NCBI GenBank assembly: GCA_017958705.1
Contig: JAGDCE010000316.1
Span: 1-6,676 of the forward strand
Source: Clostridia bacterium
GTDB lineage: Bacteria; Bacillota; Clostridia; Oscillospirales; CAG-272
Reading direction: 5' to 3'
DNA: 6,676 bases
Shown here: piece by piece, positions 6,416-6,676 of the stretch
Layout: every line of letters starts with the position of its first letter
Position numbering within the stretch: the stretch's first letter is position 1
Translations under genes and position numbers: made by a program
The notes under the pieces: generated by a model
What the model saw: the letters and a program-made list of their open reading frames with translations, nothing else
Databases searched by the model: none
What the model was told of the DNA's origin: nothing

Positions 6416-6471
6416 GAAATCCAACGCTGTTGCGTTGGATGAAATCTGCCGCTATGGCGACAGATGAAATC

Positions 6472-6566
6472 AAATCCGTCCTCTTTATCCCGCACTTCAG
6501 TGCGGATTTCATCGCGAAGCGATTTCATCCACAAAGTGGATTTAACCCGTCCGTAAGGACGGATTT
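6472..6566. repeat. 10-bp inverted repeat enclosing the right half of the array
   Basis: AAATCCGTCC (6472-6481) is perfectly complementary to GGACGGATTT (6557-6566). The right arm is shared with hairpin G, whose own left arm is 6547-6552, so the two pairings are mutually exclusive. It may be an alternative fold, or the left copy may be the surviving half of a broken duplicate of hairpin G. Confidence 0.6.
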
Positions 6567-6570
6567 AGTT

Positions 6571-6609
6571 GCTCCAACAAAAAAAGCCTTTCGGCTTTTT
6601 TGTTGGAGC
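6571..6609. terminator. Long bidirectional terminator-like hairpin
   Basis: GCTCCAAC plus seven A plus GCC (6571-6588) pairs with GGC plus six T plus GTTGGAGC (6593-6609) around loop TTTC, with only one bulged A. The inner GCC/GGC stem followed by a T-run is a terminator shape on both strands. The extra outer 8-bp stem makes it much longer than a normal terminator. It would stop leftward transcripts arriving from the right of the window, or insulate the phosphatase promoter. Confidence 0.75.
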
Positions 6610-6676
6610 GGAATACGGGGCTCGGTCTCGCGCCTCGACGGCGCTCGGTCTTCCGCGGCTCTTGACCGTCCCCCGG
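6610..6676. other. GC-rich, repeat-like non-coding stretch running off the right edge
   Basis: GCTCGGTCT occurs twice, 23 bases apart (6620-6628 and 6643-6651), each followed by a C/G-rich run ending in CTC. A 5-bp hairpin GCGCC-TCGAC-GGCGC sits between them (6630-6644). The composition is sharply more GC-rich than the AT-rich promoter nearby. No convincing gene is visible in these 67 bases; it may be part of a larger dispersed element continuing past 6676. Confidence 0.4.

Larger units (their letters stand above)
6343..6567. repeat. Array of short hairpins joined by a constant GAA/TTC linker
   Basis: Seven stem-loops follow one another with almost no other sequence. Stems (left arm/right arm): A 6348-6415 (compound); B 6419-6427/6432-6440; C 6444-6452/6457-6465 with one mismatch; D 6490-6495/6500-6505; E 6511-6515/6519-6523; F 6527-6532/6536-6541; G 6547-6552/6557-6562. 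The stems differ in sequence, but most begin ATC and end GAT and are joined by three bases. Thus GATGAAATC recurs at 6413, 6438 and 6463 (25-base steps), preceded by GTGAAATC at 6343. In the right half its reverse complement GATTTCATC occurs at 6505 and 6521, with degraded copies at 6539 (GATTTAACC) and 6562. The orientation of the linker switches at about 6472-6490. No protein-coding gene is supported here. Confidence 0.85.

Noticed and set aside
6243..6512. N-terminal extension of the phosphatase, whose frame stays open to 6512
   Set aside because: It would translate through the hairpin array and a strong promoter; the signal peptide and Shine-Dalgarno sequence place the start at 6242.
6343..6567. 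CRISPR array
   Set aside because: The recurring nonamer is too short, the intervening units are self-complementary and of uneven length (about 7-66 bases), the repeat orientation flips, and no cas gene is present.
6604..6625. 3' end of a tRNA on the minus strand
   Set aside because: The bases read like an acceptor end plus part of a T-arm (GAGCCCCGTATTCCGCTCC), but the TTCGA loop, anticodon arm and D-arm are absent.

Overview
The window looks like a piece of a moderately GC-rich, anaerobic, endospore-forming Firmicute, most likely an uncultured gut clostridium of the Oscillospirales/Christensenellales kind. That is inferred from an intact cotJABC spore-coat operon, a rubrerythrin, an ECF-transporter S component, near-consensus sigma-A promoters and strong Shine-Dalgarno sites. 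No taxonomic marker gene is present, so the placement is tentative.

Layout. (1) 1-1069, minus strand: cotJA, cotJB and cotJC, joined by 4-base and 1-base stop/start overlaps; cotJC runs off the left edge. (2) 1070-1260: an AT-rich divergent control region with a candidate sporulation promoter plus leader hairpin leftward and a good sigma-A promoter rightward. (3) 1261-3307, plus strand: an ECF S component followed 40 bases later by a large surface protein (signal peptide, two predicted beta-rich domains, an EF-hand-like loop, Thr/Glu linker, C-terminal membrane anchor). A bidirectional terminator follows. (4) 3349-4008, minus strand: a rubrerythrin with rubredoxin-like centres at both ends, driven by a perfect TTGACA-17-TATAAT promoter that lies within an 11-bp inverted repeat. 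(5) 4093-6242, minus strand: a two-gene unit of a lipoprotein metallophosphoesterase and an 8-helix membrane protein of unknown function. (6) 6343-6676: no gene, but a dense array of hairpins, a long bidirectional terminator and a GC-rich repeat-like stretch that runs off the right edge.

How it fits together. CotJC (manganese-catalase-like) and rubrerythrin both belong to peroxide-defence protein families, but they have separate promoters and nothing shows that they are co-regulated. The S component probably brings a small nutrient into the cell together with an energising EcfA/A'/T module encoded elsewhere. The surface protein is probably co-transcribed with it. The lipoprotein phosphatase would act outside the membrane, with the downstream membrane protein translated by coupling.

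The most unusual structure is the array at 6343-6567. Short hairpins with different stems are joined by a constant 3-base linker, so that GATGAAATC recurs in the left half and its reverse complement GATTTCATC in the right half. A 10-bp inverted repeat can enclose the right half as an alternative fold. I could not assign this array to a named element family.
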